A stretch of 64,000 nt of DNA from an uncultured Collinsella sp. (GTDB taxonomy: Bacteria > Actinomycetota > Coriobacteriia > Coriobacteriales > Coriobacteriaceae), in contig CALJDJ010000100.1 of NCBI GenBank assembly GCA_938023705.1, positions 1-64,000 of the forward strand, written 5' to 3'. Both the position numbers and the translations under genes were made by a program. Of this stretch, positions 1-8,450 are shown piece after piece (positions within the stretch are counted from its first letter, which is position 1; each line of letters starts with the position of its first letter). The notes under the pieces are model-generated. The model searched no databases, was not told the origin of the DNA, and saw nothing but the letters and a program-made list of their open reading frames with translations.

Positions 1-166
1 CCGCGCGCGGGGTCCGGGGCGAGCAAGCGGACAGAACAGACAACTGTCCAACAATTCGTGCGAAACACAATGAAAAACCGTTTGATGTGAGTTAATATAA
101 ACAACGTCGTGAATCTGACTCCTGCCACATGCATGACAGGGGTTAAACACAAAAAAGGAGTCAACT
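1..166 (+). promoter_or_regulatory. ptsH upstream region
   Basis: This 5' region holds an AT-rich stretch around 92-104 (TTAATATAA) that could be a -10 region, a short imperfect hairpin at about 122-140 (CCTGCCA/TGACAGG), and a strong ribosome binding site, AAGGAG at 156-161, ahead of the ptsH start. No gene is visible in it. The promoter assignment is by eye only. Confidence 0.35.
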
Positions 167-430
167 ATGGTTTCTGAGAAGGCTACCCTCGTTAATCCTC
201 AGGGTCTGCACATGCGTCCGGCTGGTCTGTTCGCCTCCACCATGGGCAAGTACGCCTGTGACGTGACGGTCGTCACCCCCGAGAAGGAGGTCAACGGCAA
301 GTCCCCGATGGCCCTCATGGCTGCTGGTATCCCCTGCGGCACCGAGGTCGAGGTCAAGTGCGACGGCGCCGACGAGGCCGAGGCTCTGGCTGCTGCCATC
401 GAGCTCATCAAGAGCGGTCTTGGCGAGTAG
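167..430 (+). CDS. ptsH: Phosphocarrier protein HPr
   Basis: This 87-residue protein has the usual HPr length. It accepts phosphate from enzyme I and passes it to sugar-specific EII proteins in the cytoplasm. The active-site motif GLHMRPAG places the phosphorylated His at residue 15. The regulatory motif NGKSPMALMAAG places Ser at residue 46, the site used by HPr kinase/phosphorylase in Gram-positive bacteria, so both catalytic and regulatory phosphorylation look possible. An AAGGAG ribosome binding site lies 6 bases before the ATG. Enzyme I follows 133 bases downstream, the classical ptsHI order. Confidence 0.97.
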   Translation: MVSEKATLVNPQGLHMRPAGLFASTMGKYACDVTVVTPEKEVNGKSPMALMAAGIPCGTEVEVKCDGADEAEALAAAIELIKSGLGE

Positions 431-563
431 AACTCAAACGGGTCGCATGTTGAACAACTAAGTTCATATTTGGGGGCGCAGTGACCTGTCTTAAGGTAGC
501 TGCGCTCTTTTGTCATGGATATGGCAAAACGCTTTATCACATGACACGGAGAGAGGAATGGGA

Positions 564-2267
564 ATGTATCAGGGAGTCAACGCTTCCGAGGGCATCGGTA
601 TCGGCACCGTTATGGTCGCCGTCGATCCCGACTTGACGTTTGAGCCGCACGAGGTTGCCGATTCGGCAGTAGAGAAGGAACGCTATCAGACCGCTCTTTC
701 GGTCTTCTGCGAGAAGACTCAGGCTCAGGCCGACCACATGAAGGAGACGGTGGGCGAGGCCGAGGCCGAGATCATGAGCGGACACATTGTCCTGGCTCAG
801 GATCCGGGCATGACCGACGCCATCAACGCCGCCATTGACGGCGGCACCTGCGCCGAGCAGGCGCTCATGGACACCTCGACCATGTTCGAGAACATGTTCC
901 TGTCCATGGACGACGAGATGTTCCGTCTGCGCGCGGCCGACATCGCCGACATCCGTACCGGCATTCTGGCCGAGTTGCTGGGTAAGGAGGTCGTCGACCT
1001 CTCCGTCCTGCCCGAGAACACCGTCGTTGTCGTGCACGACCTCACGCCGTCCATGACCGCCACGATCGATAAGGCGCACGTTGCCGGTATCGTCACCGAG
1101 ACTGGTGGCCGCACGTCGCACTCCGCAATCATTGCGCGCGCCCTCGAGATCCCGGCTGTCCTTTCGGTTTCCAACAGCTGCACCGCACTGCGCAACGGCA
1201 TGACCGTTGTCGTCGACGGTGGCAAGGGTATCGTCGAGGCCGATCCCGATGAGGAGACGCTCGCCGCTTACACTGCCAAGGCCGAGGCTTTCGCTGCCGA
1301 GAAGGCGGCTCTCGAGGCCTTCCGCGGCAAGCCGTCCGTGACTGCCGACGGCATCAAGAAGATCATTGCCTGCAACATCGGCAACCCCGATGACGTGCCC
1401 AACGCGCTCGATCACGACGCCGAGGCTATCGGCCTGTTCCGTTCCGAGTTCCTGTTCATGGACTCTGCTGAGCTTCCTTCCGAGGAGGAGCAGTTCAACG
1501 CCTACCGTAAGGTCGCCAGCGCGCTCAAGGGCGCTCCGGTCATCATCCGCACGCTCGATGTGGGTGGCGACAAGGAGATTCCGTACCTGCACATGGTCAA
1601 GGAAGAGAACCCCTTCATGGGCTTCCGCGCCGTGCGTTACTGCCTGGCCAACCCCGACCAGTACAAGGTCCAGCTCCGCGCCCTGCTGCGCGCCAGCGCC
1701 TTCGGTGACGTCAAGATCATGATCCCGCTCGTCACCTGCGTCGAGGAAGTCTTGGCTGTCAAGGAGCTCGTCGAGCAGTGCAAGGCCGAGCTGACCGAAG
1801 AGGGTCGCAAGTTCAACGAGAACATCGAGGTTGGCATCATGGTCGAGACGCCTGCCGCCTCGCTGCTCGCTGACCGCCTGGCCGAGGTCGCCGACTTCTT
1901 CTCCATCGGCACCAACGACCTGATCGGCTACACCATGTGCGCCGACCGTGGCAACGACACCATCTCCAACCTGTACCAGGTTTACTATCCCGCCGTGCTC
2001 CGCTCGCTCAAGAACATCATCGAGAGCGGCGTGAAGGCCGGCATCATGGTCGGTATGTGCGGCGAGGCCGCTGCCGATCCGTTGCTCGAGCCGCTGCTGA
2101 TCAGCTGGGGCCTGGAGGAGTTCTCGATGAGCGCTCCGTCCATCCTGCGCGCCCGCAAGACCATCAGCCAGTGGACCAAGGCCGAGTGCGACGAGCTCGC
2201 CGAGAAGGCGCTCGCCTGCAACACCGCTGCCGAGGTCAAGGCACTGCTCGAGTCCGCAGCTCGCTAA
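564..2267 (+). CDS. ptsI: PTS enzyme I (phosphoenolpyruvate-protein phosphotransferase)
   Basis: This is enzyme I, about 567 residues, which autophosphorylates from phosphoenolpyruvate and phosphorylates HPr. The phosphohistidine signature GGRTSHSAIIARALEIPAV lies in the N-terminal half. The C-terminal PEP-binding barrel carries the motifs GLFRSEFLFM, RTLDVGGDKE and FFSIGTNDLIGY, followed by the MCGEAAADP segment. I chose the ATG at 564 because GGAGAGAGG at 548-556 is well spaced for it. An in-frame ATG at 558 is too close to that site, and the open frame extends back to 510. A GC-rich inverted repeat without a T-run follows at about 2286-2316. Confidence 0.95.
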   Translation: MYQGVNASEGIGIGTVMVAVDPDLTFEPHEVADSAVEKERYQTALSVFCEKTQAQADHMKETVGEAEAEIMSGHIVLAQDPGMTDAINAAIDGGTCAEQALMDTSTMFENMFLSMDDEMFRLRAADIADIRTGILAELLGKEVVDLSVLPENTVVVVHDLTPSMTATIDKAHVAGIVTETGGRTSHSAIIARALEIPAVLSVSNSCTALRNGMTVVVDGGKGIVEADPDEETLAAYTAKAEAFAAEKAALEAFRGKPSVTADGIKKIIACNIGNPDDVPNALDHDAEAIGLFRSEFLFMDSAELPSEEEQFNAYRKVASALKGAPVIIRTLDVGGDKEIPYLHMVKEENPFMGFRAVRYCLANPDQYKVQLRALLRASAFGDVKIMIPLVTCVEEVLAVKELVEQCKAELTEEGRKFNENIEVGIMVETPAASLLADRLAEVADFFSIGTNDLIGYTMCADRGNDTISNLYQVYYPAVLRSLKNIIESGVKAGIMVGMCGEAAADPLLEPLLISWGLEEFSMSAPSILRARKTISQWTKAECDELAEKALACNTAAEVKALLESAAR

Positions 2268-2341
2268 TTTGGTATCAGAGGTAACCGCGTGGTTGGAATG
2301 GGCCGGCCACGCGGCCCTCACATATACAGGGGGTACTGTAA

Positions 2342-3274
2342 ATGTTCTACACGCTAACCGCTAACCCGGCTGTCGACATGACGGTTTCGAGCTCTCCGCT
2401 CGAGCCCGACGAGAACGTCCGCACCGGCTCGGCCAGCTACACGGCTAACGGCAAGGGCCTCGACGTGTCCTTCGCCTTTAAGAAGATGGGCGTCGACACC
2501 GTCGCGCTCGGTTTCTTCGCCGGCTTCACGGGCAAGTTCATCGTCGAGGAGGTCATGAACCTGGGTTGCCTCTGCCGCCCGGTCTGGACCGACGGTATCA
2601 CGCGCATCAACACCTACGTCAACGATGGCCAGCACGAGTACGGCATCCTGAACCCCGGTGCTCCGATCACGCCGCAGCATCAGGAGGAGCTCTACAACAT
2701 CCTGGACACCGCGGGCGACCTTGAGTGCCTGATCGTCTCCGGCTCCGTGCCTCCCAAAGCTACGCCCGACTTCCTGGCTCAGGTCATGGAGCACGCTCAG
2801 GCCCGTGGCGCCGACGTCGTCCTGGACCTGTCCTCCGACAAGCTCAAGGAGCTCGCTCACAAGAAGCCGCTGCTCATTAAGCCGAACCATCACGAGATGA
2901 AGGCTATCTTCGGCGTGCCGGTCGACACCGACGACGAGGTCCGCGTTGCCATGAAGCTGGCTCACGAGGCCGGCGTCCAGAACGTGCTGCTCACCCGTGG
3001 TAGCCGCGGTGACGCTTACTTCTCCAACGGCGAGGACATCTGGTATGCCAAGCGTGAGTTCAACATCAAGCTTGTCTCTTCCGTCTGCGCCGGCGACTGC
3101 ACCCTCGCTGCGTTCCTGCACAAGTGGTACAGGGATCGCGACAACGTCGAGGAGGCCATGAAGCTCGCTATGGCCACCGGCGCCAACGTTGCTGAGTCCG
3201 TCGGCATCGGCGACTTTGGTCACGTCGACGAGTACAGCAAGCGCGTTGCCGTTCGCAAGCTCGATCGCAAGTAA
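2342..3274 (+). CDS. PfkB-family sugar-phosphate kinase (1-phosphofructokinase-like), copy 1
   Basis: This 310-residue PfkB-family kinase resembles FruK/LacC-type enzymes that phosphorylate fructose-1-phosphate or tagatose-6-phosphate. It begins with MFYTLTANPAVD, typical of the FruK branch. The N-terminal glycine motif reads NGKGLDVSFAF and the C-terminal anion-hole/catalytic motif reads VCAGDCTLAAF. In most family members these are GKGxN and GAGD, so the Asn-to-Asp change and the Cys are departures. The ATG follows GGGGGTACTGTAA. It lies downstream of ptsI and 183 bases upstream of a close paralogue. No fructose EII is in view, so the true substrate is open. Confidence 0.85.
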   Translation: MFYTLTANPAVDMTVSSSPLEPDENVRTGSASYTANGKGLDVSFAFKKMGVDTVALGFFAGFTGKFIVEEVMNLGCLCRPVWTDGITRINTYVNDGQHEYGILNPGAPITPQHQEELYNILDTAGDLECLIVSGSVPPKATPDFLAQVMEHAQARGADVVLDLSSDKLKELAHKKPLLIKPNHHEMKAIFGVPVDTDDEVRVAMKLAHEAGVQNVLLTRGSRGDAYFSNGEDIWYAKREFNIKLVSSVCAGDCTLAAFLHKWYRDRDNVEEAMKLAMATGANVAESVGIGDFGHVDEYSKRVAVRKLDRK

Positions 3275-3300
3275 GCGAAACACGACAAACTCGTGCGCAT

Positions 3301-3336
3301 ACGGCGTCCCGGTTTCGACCGGGGCGCCGTTTTTTG
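3301..3336 (+). terminator. Rho-independent terminator after first PfkB kinase
   Basis: A GC-rich hairpin, ACGGCGTCCCGGT / ACCGGGGCGCCGT with a TTCG loop, is followed directly by six T residues. It separates the ptsHI-kinase unit from the second kinase gene. Confidence 0.85.
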
Positions 3337-3457
3337 TCCCACTCGAACCTCGGAGCCGCGCTTCACGCGTTCCACACCGTTCACCGAGTTGTTGTAGCCT
3401 TTTGCCGAAGCGTGGAATATACTTTCATTAATACGTTGCTTCGTGAAAGGAACATTC

Positions 3458-4390
3458 ATGATTTACACGCTTACTGCAAATCCCGCTATTGACTACAACA
3501 TCTCCTGCGATGGCTTGTCCGCCAACACCGTTACCCGCACCCGTAACGCTGTCTACACCCCCAACGGCAAGGGTCTCAACGTTTCGTTTACGCTCGACCA
3601 CTACGGCGTCGACACCACGATCCTGGGCTTCTTCGCCGGCTTCTCGGGTGAGTATATCGTTAAGGGCGCCGAGGCCCTGGGCGTGCCCGTCAAGCCCGTG
3701 TGGACTGACGGCATCACGCGTGTCAACGTGTTCCTCAATGCCGGTCCCGACACCGAGTACAACATGGTCAACGCCGGTGCCGCCATCAACGAGGCCAACG
3801 AGCAGGAGATGTTTGAGCTGATCGATTCGCTCGAGGACATGACCTGCCTGGTCATTAGCGGCTCGCTGCCCCCCAACACCTCTGAGGGCTTCCTGGCCGA
3901 GGTGCTTCGCCGCGTTAAGGCAAAGGGCGCCGAGTTCGTGCTCGATATTTCGAGCCATCAGTTGGCCGACCTCATTGCTATGGAGCCGCTCCTCATTAAG
4001 CCTAACGACGACGAGCTGCTCGACATCTTTGGCATTAAGGTGAGCGGCGGCGACGATGAGTCCGTCAAGGCTGCCATGGCCGAGCTGCATGCCAAGGGCG
4101 CCAAGAACGTGCTGTTGACCCTGGGTGGCGCCGGCGCGTACTTCTCCAACGGCGAGCACATCTGGTTTGCCAACCGTACCTTTGAGGTCAAGCTGCTGTC
4201 GACCGTTTGCGCCGGTGACTCTTCGCTGGCCGCCTTCCTGTCCGTGTGGCACGACGCTCCCGAGCGCGTCGAGGACGCCCTGCGCCTCTCGATGGCCACC
4301 GGCGCCAACGTGGTCGAGTGCCCGGGTCTGGGCGATTTTGCCAAGGTCGATGAGTATCAGAAGGGTATTGCAATTCGTCAGGTTTGCTAG
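3458..4390 (+). CDS. PfkB-family sugar-phosphate kinase (1-phosphofructokinase-like), copy 2
   Basis: This is a second 310-residue FruK/LacC-type kinase and a clear paralogue of the one just upstream (shared N-terminus YTLTANPA, shared WTDGITR and CAGD segments). The N-terminal motif is NGKGLNVSFTL, which keeps the usual Asn that copy 1 has lost. The C-terminal motif is VCAGDSSLAAF. The ATG at 3458 has AAAGGA at 3446-3451 at correct spacing; a GTG at 3443 in the same frame lies in front of that site and is unlikely. It has its own terminator on each side, so it is probably transcribed separately from copy 1. It may phosphorylate fructose-1-phosphate, but the substrate cannot be read from sequence. 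Confidence 0.85.
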   Translation: MIYTLTANPAIDYNISCDGLSANTVTRTRNAVYTPNGKGLNVSFTLDHYGVDTTILGFFAGFSGEYIVKGAEALGVPVKPVWTDGITRVNVFLNAGPDTEYNMVNAGAAINEANEQEMFELIDSLEDMTCLVISGSLPPNTSEGFLAEVLRRVKAKGAEFVLDISSHQLADLIAMEPLLIKPNDDELLDIFGIKVSGGDDESVKAAMAELHAKGAKNVLLTLGGAGAYFSNGEHIWFANRTFEVKLLSTVCAGDSSLAAFLSVWHDAPERVEDALRLSMATGANVVECPGLGDFAKVDEYQKGIAIRQVC

Positions 4391-4423
4391 TTCCGGCACC
4401 TTGCCTGAATAGTTCAATTATTT

Positions 4424-4458
4424 CGCATCCGTCTTAGACCAGGACGGATGCGTTTTTG
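4424..4458 (+). terminator. Rho-independent terminator after second PfkB kinase
   Basis: A perfect-stem hairpin CGCATCCGTC / GACGGATGCG with a ten-base loop is followed by TTTTTG. Confidence 0.87.
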
Positions 4459-4554
4459 TTTATCGGACTTGCGTGTGCAGTGGAGGCTGTTTCTTGCTAG
4501 ACTTCTTGCAGACGCAATCGATAGCCAATTTGATAGTCGCAGGAGGCCATAGGC

Positions 4555-5949
4555 ATGTGCAATGTTTCGCTCAACGGTACGCAGCCGACCGATGCCTCTA
4601 TCCGTGTCCTGCGTGCGCTTGAGGCAGCAGGTCTTGAGGCTTGGTACGTGGGCGGTTGGGTACGTGATGCCCTGATGGGACGCCCCAGCCACGATGTTGA
4701 CATGTGCTGCAGCGGCCTGTGGCAGGAGTCCAAAGAGGCGCTCGAAGCGGCTGATATTGCCGTGATTGAGTCGGGCATAAAATTTGGCGGCATCACGGCT
4801 ATTTGCGATGATGAGCGCATTGAGGTCACCACCTACCGCCTAGACGGCTTTTACACCGACGGCCGCCATCCCCAGAGTGTGGAGCGTGCGGCGTCGCTTG
4901 AGGACGATCTGGCGCGTCGTGACTTTACCGTTAACGCTATGGCCTGGCATCCCGAGCGTGGTCTTGTCGACCGCTACGATGGTCAGGGCGACCTAGACCG
5001 CAAGCTCATCCGCGCCGTTGGAGATCCCAAGCGTCGTTTTAACGAGGACGCGCTTCGCATGCTGCGCGCGGTGCGTTTTGCCTGCCGTCTGGATTTTATG
5101 ATCGAGCCTAAGACTAAACAGGCGCTTGCCGAGTGCGCGCCGCTGCTCGATGCTGTGGCGCGCGAGCGCGTGGGCATTGAGCTCGAGGGTATCCTTTCGA
5201 CCGGCCATGGGGGAGACGCGATGCTGCGCTACCCCGAGCTTGTTTGCGCCGCCGTGCCCGAGCTCGCGTCCGCTCGCGGGTTTGATCAACGCAGCGTCTA
5301 TCATGCGTTTAACGTCTACGAGCATATCGCCCGCGTGCTGACGGTGGCAGGGGAGCTGGCGCTGTGCGACGGCGTCGCGCCCTCGTCGAGCCTTATGTGG
5401 GCTGCGTTTTTGCACGACGTTTCCAAACCCGAGTGCTTTACGGTCGATCACGACGGCAGCGGCCACTTCTACGGTCATCCCGAGCTCGGCGCCAAGAAGG
5501 CGCGTGTCATCATGGATCGCCTGGCGCTCTCGCACGATTTGGTGCGCGATGTGTGCCTGCTGATCAAATACCATGACAAGCCGCTGCGCCCCGAGCGCTC
5601 CTGCCTGCTCAATATGATGCGCGCGCTTTCGGGCGAGGGTGTCGATACGCCGCGTCTGATGGACGAGCTCATGGACCTTAAGCGTGCCGACACGCTCGGC
5701 AAGGCGCCCTCGTGCTTCTATTACGTCGAGACGATCGAGGAGATGCGTACGCTCGCCCACGATCTGCTGCAGGCGGGGGAGCCCTATACACTCAAGATGC
5801 TTGCCATCAATGGTGGCGATCTGATCCGCGCCGGCGTCAAGCCGGGGCCGGAGCTGGGGCAGCTTCTCAACGCTGCCCTCGACGCCGTGATCGAGGACAA
5901 CATCCCCAACGATCGCGAAACCCTTTTGGTTCATCTCAACTTGAATTAG
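4555..5949 (+). CDS. cca: CCA-adding enzyme / polynucleotide adenylyltransferase family with HD domain
   Basis: This 464-residue protein belongs to the class II nucleotidyltransferases that add or repair the 3' CCA of tRNAs. The head domain shows YVGGWVRDALMGRPSHDVD, with the GG and DxD metal-binding signature. The conserved RRDFTVNAM segment and the neck motif RFNEDALRMLRAVRFACRL follow. The C-terminal half contains an HD phosphohydrolase domain (AAFLHDVSKP, later IKYHD). The ATG follows a clean AGGAGG at about 4541. A tRNA-Glu gene lies just downstream, and here the CCA is encoded in the tRNA gene, so the enzyme would act in repair for that tRNA. Confidence 0.93.
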   Translation: MCNVSLNGTQPTDASIRVLRALEAAGLEAWYVGGWVRDALMGRPSHDVDMCCSGLWQESKEALEAADIAVIESGIKFGGITAICDDERIEVTTYRLDGFYTDGRHPQSVERAASLEDDLARRDFTVNAMAWHPERGLVDRYDGQGDLDRKLIRAVGDPKRRFNEDALRMLRAVRFACRLDFMIEPKTKQALAECAPLLDAVARERVGIELEGILSTGHGGDAMLRYPELVCAAVPELASARGFDQRSVYHAFNVYEHIARVLTVAGELALCDGVAPSSSLMWAAFLHDVSKPECFTVDHDGSGHFYGHPELGAKKARVIMDRLALSHDLVRDVCLLIKYHDKPLRPERSCLLNMMRALSGEGVDTPRLMDELMDLKRADTLGKAPSCFYYVETIEEMRTLAHDLLQAGEPYTLKMLAINGGDLIRAGVKPGPELGQLLNAALDAVIEDNIPNDRETLLVHLNLN

Positions 5950-6013
5950 CTAATTAGTTGACCTGCGCGTTCCATAACCTGTCGACAATTTTTCGGCAAT
6001 TTGGAATTTCTTC

Positions 6014-6042
6014 TTGCGCTGATGTTTTTTGTCCCGTAATAT
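6014..6042 (+). promoter_or_regulatory. Promoter for tRNA-Glu
   Basis: A -35-like TTGCGC at 6014-6019 and a -10-like TAATAT at 6037-6042 are separated by 17 bases. The -10 ends 34 bases before the tRNA, which is reasonable for a tRNA transcript with a short 5' leader. Confidence 0.55.
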
Positions 6043-6076
6043 ATTTCCTCGCAGCACGGCAGTGCAGATGTCATGT

Positions 6077-6153
6077 GGCCCGTTCGTCTAGCGGTTTAGG
6101 ACGCCGCCCTCTCAAGGCGGAGATCACCAGTTCGAATCTGGTACGGGCTACCA
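6077..6153 (+). tRNA. tRNA-Glu (anticodon CUC)
   Basis: A full cloverleaf can be drawn. The acceptor stem is GGCCCGT / ACGGGCT with a G-U first pair, the anticodon stem CCGCC / GGCGG encloses a loop with CTC, and the T arm is ACCAG-TTCGAAT-CTGGT. The terminal CCA is encoded at 6151-6153. Anticodon CUC reads GAG. Confidence 0.96.
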
Positions 6154-6162
6154 CGCATCTGA

Positions 6163-6196
6163 TACCCGGTCTTTCCACGGAAGGCCGGGTTTTTTA
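6163..6196 (+). terminator. Terminator after tRNA-Glu
   Basis: A hairpin TACCCGGTCTTTCC / GGAAGGCCGGGT is followed by a run of six T residues, right after the tRNA. Confidence 0.85.
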
Positions 6197-6303
6197 TTAT
6201 CAAACAACTGTCTGTCATTCCCGTTTGAACAAGAGCTTTGCGTTCTGCTTATGGCCCTTACGGGTACAATAACCAAGATATTTTGACTGTTAGAAGGAGT
6301 CTC

Positions 6304-7611
6304 ATGACGGAGTCCTCTCAGCATACGTCCAAGCCCCAGGTCGAGGTTGAGGCCTCGGGCGGCGATGACAATAAGAGCGCACGCCGCGGCGCAATCTTTA
6401 TCGGCGTTGTGCTGGTGGGTTATATCGTCTATCTGGTGGTAACCGGGCAGATGGGGCAGTTCTGGGCTGCTATGTCGAGCGTCCAGGCGCCCTGGCTCCT
6501 CGCTGCATGCTTCTGCATGTTTCTATACCTCTTTTTTGGTATCGTGGCGTACGCGATTGCCGTTTGGCTCGACCCCAATTCGCCCGTCGGTATCCGCGAC
6601 CTCATTTCGGTCGAGGCGAGTGGCATCTTCTTTGGTAATCTGACACCCATGATGATGGGCTCTACGCCTGCCCAGATCTACCGCCTGACCAAAGCGGGCC
6701 AAAATGTCGGCGAGGCCGGCGCCACGCAGTTCACGCGTTTTATCGTGTATCAGTTTGGCCTTGTTGCCTGGGGCGCTATCCTATTGCTTGCTCGCATGCC
6801 GTTTTTTGCCGAGCGCTATGGCGACATGACGCTGCTGTGCGTCTTTAGTTTTGGCGGCCACTGCTGCATCTTGCTTGGTATCTTCGCCGTCGCGCTCATG
6901 CCTAAGACCGTCACGCGCGTCGCCCATTGCATCATCAATTGGCTCGAGCGCATAGGTGTCTCGGCCACTAAGATCGAGGGATGGCGCACGTTTGTCGACG
7001 GCGAGATCTACTCCTTCTCCGAGAAGTTCAAGCTTTCGGCCGGACATTTTTCTTCCATGCTGCTCACCGTGTTTATCACCATGCTGCAGCTCGCGTTTTT
7101 CTATCTGGTTCCATATTTCCTGATGCTTGCTTTTGGCCACCACGAGGTCGACTTTTTTTCGGTCATGGCCGCGAGCGCCTTTGTCCAGCTGCTGAGCTCT
7201 GCGGTTCCCTTGCCCGGTGGAACTGGTGGCGCTGAGGGCGGCTTTGCATTGTTCTTGGGTCATTTCTTTGGTTCGGCTTCGACCGCCGGCTATCTGCTGT
7301 GGCGCCTCATTACATTTATTGCGCCGACCATTTTGGCTGCGCCCCTGCTGGGCCTTAAGAGCGCCCACAACGAGAGCATCCATGCGCGCTGGGATCGCGT
7401 GATGCGCAAGCTCGGCCGCGAGCCTCAGACGCCCTCTGCGCCCACTAAGCCGCACCCCACGAATGCTGTTACCGTTGATCCCAGGAATCACGCTCAGAAG
7501 GCTTCTGGGACCGCTAAGCCGGCTCATAAAGCCTATGTGCGCCAGACGGGCGACGGTATCCGCGTATCTCCGTCGGCGCTCAATAAGAAGAAGCACCCTA
7601 AGTCGCGGTAG
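6304..7611 (+). CDS. Flippase-like integral membrane protein (LPG synthase TM / UPF0104 family)
   Basis: This 435-residue polytopic membrane protein has about eight hydrophobic segments, a soluble N-terminus of about 35 residues and a basic, Pro/Lys-rich C-terminal tail of about 75 residues. The segment LSSAVPLPGGTGGAEGGFALF matches the glycine-rich signature of the lysylphosphatidylglycerol synthase transmembrane family, which includes lipid or glycolipid flippase-like proteins. The ATG at 6304 has AAGGAG at about 6294. An in-frame start at 6238 lies before that site and is rejected. No aminoacyl-transfer (GNAT-like) domain is attached, so it is not a full MprF. The substrate is unknown. Confidence 0.8.
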   Translation: MTESSQHTSKPQVEVEASGGDDNKSARRGAIFIGVVLVGYIVYLVVTGQMGQFWAAMSSVQAPWLLAACFCMFLYLFFGIVAYAIAVWLDPNSPVGIRDLISVEASGIFFGNLTPMMMGSTPAQIYRLTKAGQNVGEAGATQFTRFIVYQFGLVAWGAILLLARMPFFAERYGDMTLLCVFSFGGHCCILLGIFAVALMPKTVTRVAHCIINWLERIGVSATKIEGWRTFVDGEIYSFSEKFKLSAGHFSSMLLTVFITMLQLAFFYLVPYFLMLAFGHHEVDFFSVMAASAFVQLLSSAVPLPGGTGGAEGGFALFLGHFFGSASTAGYLLWRLITFIAPTILAAPLLGLKSAHNESIHARWDRVMRKLGREPQTPSAPTKPHPTNAVTVDPRNHAQKASGTAKPAHKAYVRQTGDGIRVSPSALNKKKHPKSR

Positions 7612-7727
7612 GGCAGTCGTGCGTTCTTCATGATGCGGGGCATATTTGAGCTGTATGGGGGATAATCCTCTTACGTAGATTATCTCTCATCTGTTGATGA
7701 ATGCTCGCATATCGAAGGGACACACCC

Positions 7728-8339
7728 ATGGCCACCAGTAAACCGCGTATTGATCGCCGTATCGTTCGCAGCCGCAATGCCATCCTTTCCGCTTTTGAGC
7801 GCTTGCTCATGGAAAAGCCGCTGGCAGACATTACGGTGAGTGCCATCGCGCGCGAGGCCAATGTCGACCGTAAAACCTTCTACGTGCACTTTGGTACGGT
7901 TGATGGCTTGCTCGATGCCATTGCCGTCGATGTGGTGGAGATGATTGTCGACTCGGTCGAGAAAACGCTTGCTTCCATGGACTGTGACACCAACGAGCGC
8001 GCCCTGGGCGCGGCGGCGACCTTCTTTAAAACCGTTAACGAGGCGCTGTGCAACAACCTGGTGCTCAATCGTCAGCTGATCGAGAACATTCCGATCGATG
8101 ATTTTATGGCTCGTCTTCGTGCGCCGCTCGAGCACGAGATTGCCGAGCGCGATCTGCTGCCCCACGGTCTCAAGGACGAGATGTTCGACTACTATCTGGC
8201 GTTTTTGCTGTCGGGTATTATCGGAATCTATCGCACATGGGCGCTGTCTGACGACTCGGTTCCTATCGAGCGCGTCTCGGAGGTCGCCAACGACCTGACT
8301 CTCAATGGCCTGTCGAGTCTGGAATCTCGCTTGGATTAG
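7728..8339 (+). CDS. TetR/AcrR-family transcriptional regulator
   Basis: This regulator of about 203 residues has an N-terminal TetR helix-turn-helix: IVRSRNAILSAFERLL, then ITVSAIAREANVDRKTFYVHF, where the recognition helix ends in the typical TFYxHF. The remaining helical region would bind a ligand and dimerise. The ATG at 7728 has AAGGGA at 7715-7720. It follows the flippase-like gene by 116 bases and is the last gene before the high-GC cobalamin block. The target is not evident; the adjacent membrane protein is a candidate by position only. Confidence 0.85.
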   Translation: MATSKPRIDRRIVRSRNAILSAFERLLMEKPLADITVSAIAREANVDRKTFYVHFGTVDGLLDAIAVDVVEMIVDSVEKTLASMDCDTNERALGAAATFFKTVNEALCNNLVLNRQLIENIPIDDFMARLRAPLEHEIAERDLLPHGLKDEMFDYYLAFLLSGIIGIYRTWALSDDSVPIERVSEVANDLTLNGLSSLESRLD

Positions 8340-8341
8340 GC

Positions 8342-8450
8342 CTAATTGGGCTCGTCGGCGTGGAAATTCCTGTTCATGAAGTTCTCCGGCGCCTTGTAGA
8401 CCTCGCCGCGTAGGAGCTGTAGCCTGAGGATCCTTAAAAGAAAGTCCAGT
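8342..8450 (-). pseudogene. Possible C-terminal gene remnant at the island's left edge
   Basis: On the minus strand an open stretch of about 35 codons ends at a TAG at 8342-8344 and reads like a protein C-terminus (RILRLQLLRGEVYKAPENF, then an acidic end). It has no start codon or upstream body: the same strand immediately upstream is the end of the ABC ATPase gene in another frame. It may be the stub of a gene cut when the adjacent block was inserted. I do not recognise the family, and chance is possible. Confidence 0.25.

Noticed and set aside
537..2321. Long open frame antisense to ptsI (594 codons)
   Set aside because: It is a shadow of a GC-rich gene with strong codon bias. Its translation is low-complexity Leu/Gly/Asp-rich sequence without motifs, while the plus-strand frame is clearly enzyme I.
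5958..6272. Plus-strand frame of 104 codons after cca
   Set aside because: It runs straight through the tRNA-Glu gene and its terminator, so it is not a real protein gene.
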